From the NCBI GenBank assembly GCA_029549845.1, contig JAKPIL010000074.1, positions 1 through 5,418 of the forward strand: a DNA stretch of 5,418 nt, given 5' to 3'. The DNA is from a bacterium (GTDB lineage Bacteria > Patescibacteriota > Saccharimonadia > Saccharimonadales > UBA4665). Of this stretch, positions 4,829 to 5,418 are shown in pieces. Position 1 is the stretch's first letter. Each line of letters opens with the position of its first letter. The notes beneath the pieces were generated by a model. The model saw nothing but the letters and a program-made list of their open reading frames with translations. It did no database searches and was not told the DNA's origin. A program made the position numbers and the translations under genes.

Positions 4829-5418
4829 ATGACACTATCTGTACAACCATACAAAGGGGCACGAGACTTTTACCCCGAAGACAAGCGTTTGCAAAACTAC
4901 ATGTTCCGTAAAATGAGTGAGGTGTGCGAAAGCTTTGGATACGAAGCGTACGACGCGCCCATTCTTGAGCCCACCGACCTATTCCTGGCCAAGGGCAACC
5001 AAGAAATCATAGACGAGCAGACCTACACGTTCCTGGACCGGGCGAACAGAAGCGTAACCATACGCACAGAAATGACCCCTACGGTTAGCCGCATGGTCGC
5101 GGGGCGCCGCCAGGAGCTTGCATACCCGGCACGGTGGTACTCCATACCAAATGTCTGGCGTTACGAGCGCATGCAGCGCGGGCGTCTGCGCGAGTTTTGG
5201 CAGCTCAACGTTGATATATTTGGCGTAGACGGCATAGAGGCAGAGCACGAGATAATCTTGCTGGCCGACCGAATTATGCGCAGCTACAACGCAAAACCAG
5301 ATATGTACACCATAAAGGTAAATAGCCGCAAGCTCATGAACTACCTATTCCGTGAGTATTTGGGGCTGAGCGAAACCCAACAGGACATGTTTGTGCGACT
5401 TATAGACCGCATGCACAA
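4829..5418 (+). CDS. hisS: Histidyl-tRNA synthetase (HisS), N-terminal part, cut by window end
   Basis: The first 196 codons of a class II synthetase that attaches histidine to tRNA-His. It has KGARDFYPED (9-18), PILEPTDLF (44-52, motif 1 region), TIRTEMTP (77-84, histidine-site E81; the usual LRPE is IRTE), and motif 2 WRYERMQRGRLREFWQL (110-126) with R111 and Q125. E. coli E131 corresponds to D129 in NVDIFG, an Asp also common in archaeal/eukaryotic-type HisRS. The intact motif 2 arginines favour a true HisRS over its non-catalytic paralog HisZ. The second histidine motif (GLDYY) and the anticodon domain lie beyond the window. The start ATG 4829 has GGAG at 4820-4823, and lies 10 nt after hisD, so co-transcription is expected. 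Confidence 0.9.
   Translation, partial: MTLSVQPYKGARDFYPEDKRLQNYMFRKMSEVCESFGYEAYDAPILEPTDLFLAKGNQEIIDEQTYTFLDRANRSVTIRTEMTPTVSRMVAGRRQELAYPARWYSIPNVWRYERMQRGRLREFWQLNVDIFGVDGIEAEHEIILLADRIMRSYNAKPDMYTIKVNSRKLMNYLFREYLGLSETQQDMFVRLIDRMH

Noticed and set aside
4829..5418. hisS being hisZ (regulatory HisRS paralog)
   Set aside because: Motif 2 with R111 and Q125 and the histidine-site Glu are intact, as in catalytic HisRS; the C-terminal part is not available to settle it fully.
1..5418. tRNA genes, IS elements, CRISPR arrays or recoded TGA codons
   Set aside because: I saw no tRNA cloverleaf, transposase-like frame, direct repeat array or in-frame TGA within conserved domains.

Overview
The window looks like a compact bacterial chromosome segment with every supported gene on the + strand. 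TGA acts as a stop: hisIE ends on TGA and hisG begins 17 nt before that point, so the standard bacterial code (table 11) applies. Short intergenic gaps, a YerC/TrpR-like regulator, an HTH plus small membrane protein pair, and a HisRS with a 'REFWQLNVD' motif 2 would suit a small-genome lineage such as Candidate Phyla Radiation/Saccharibacteria. That placement is inference from gene style, not a phylogenetic result.

Layout: (1) 1-138, the 3' end of a Cro/CI-type HTH regulator. It overlaps by 14 nt a four-helix membrane protein with a DERQR motif (125-625), a familiar small regulator/membrane protein pairing. (2) 660-1565, an SPFH/band 7 scaffold protein that resembles plant HIR proteins, driven by a perfect extended -10 (TGGTATAAT) and followed by a hairpin terminator. 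(3) 1654-1980, a TrpR-fold YerC/YecD-family regulator. Its promoter (TTGACA-N17-TAAAGT) carries a 9-bp perfect inverted repeat, and the predicted transcript start falls on or next to the ATG, so the mRNA may be leaderless. A strong intrinsic terminator follows. (4) 2099-5418, a histidine operon: hisIE fusion, hisG, hisD and hisS (cut by the window end). The first three genes overlap (17 nt, then 29 nt), and hisS starts 10 nt after hisD.

How the parts fit: HisG performs step 1 of histidine biosynthesis, HisIE steps 2 and 3, and HisD the last two oxidations; HisS loads the product onto tRNA-His. The middle enzymes (HisA, HisH/F, HisB, HisC, HisN) and the regulatory subunit HisZ are not in the window. 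The YerC/TrpR-like protein just upstream is a good candidate for the local histidine repressor. Relatives of YerC have been proposed as 'HisR', and a 34-bp nested, exactly symmetric dyad lies in the gap in front of hisIE, over a weak extended -10. The two dyads (in front of the regulator and in front of hisIE) are the most interesting non-coding signals here. They do not share an obvious half-site, so regulation of both by the same protein remains a hypothesis.
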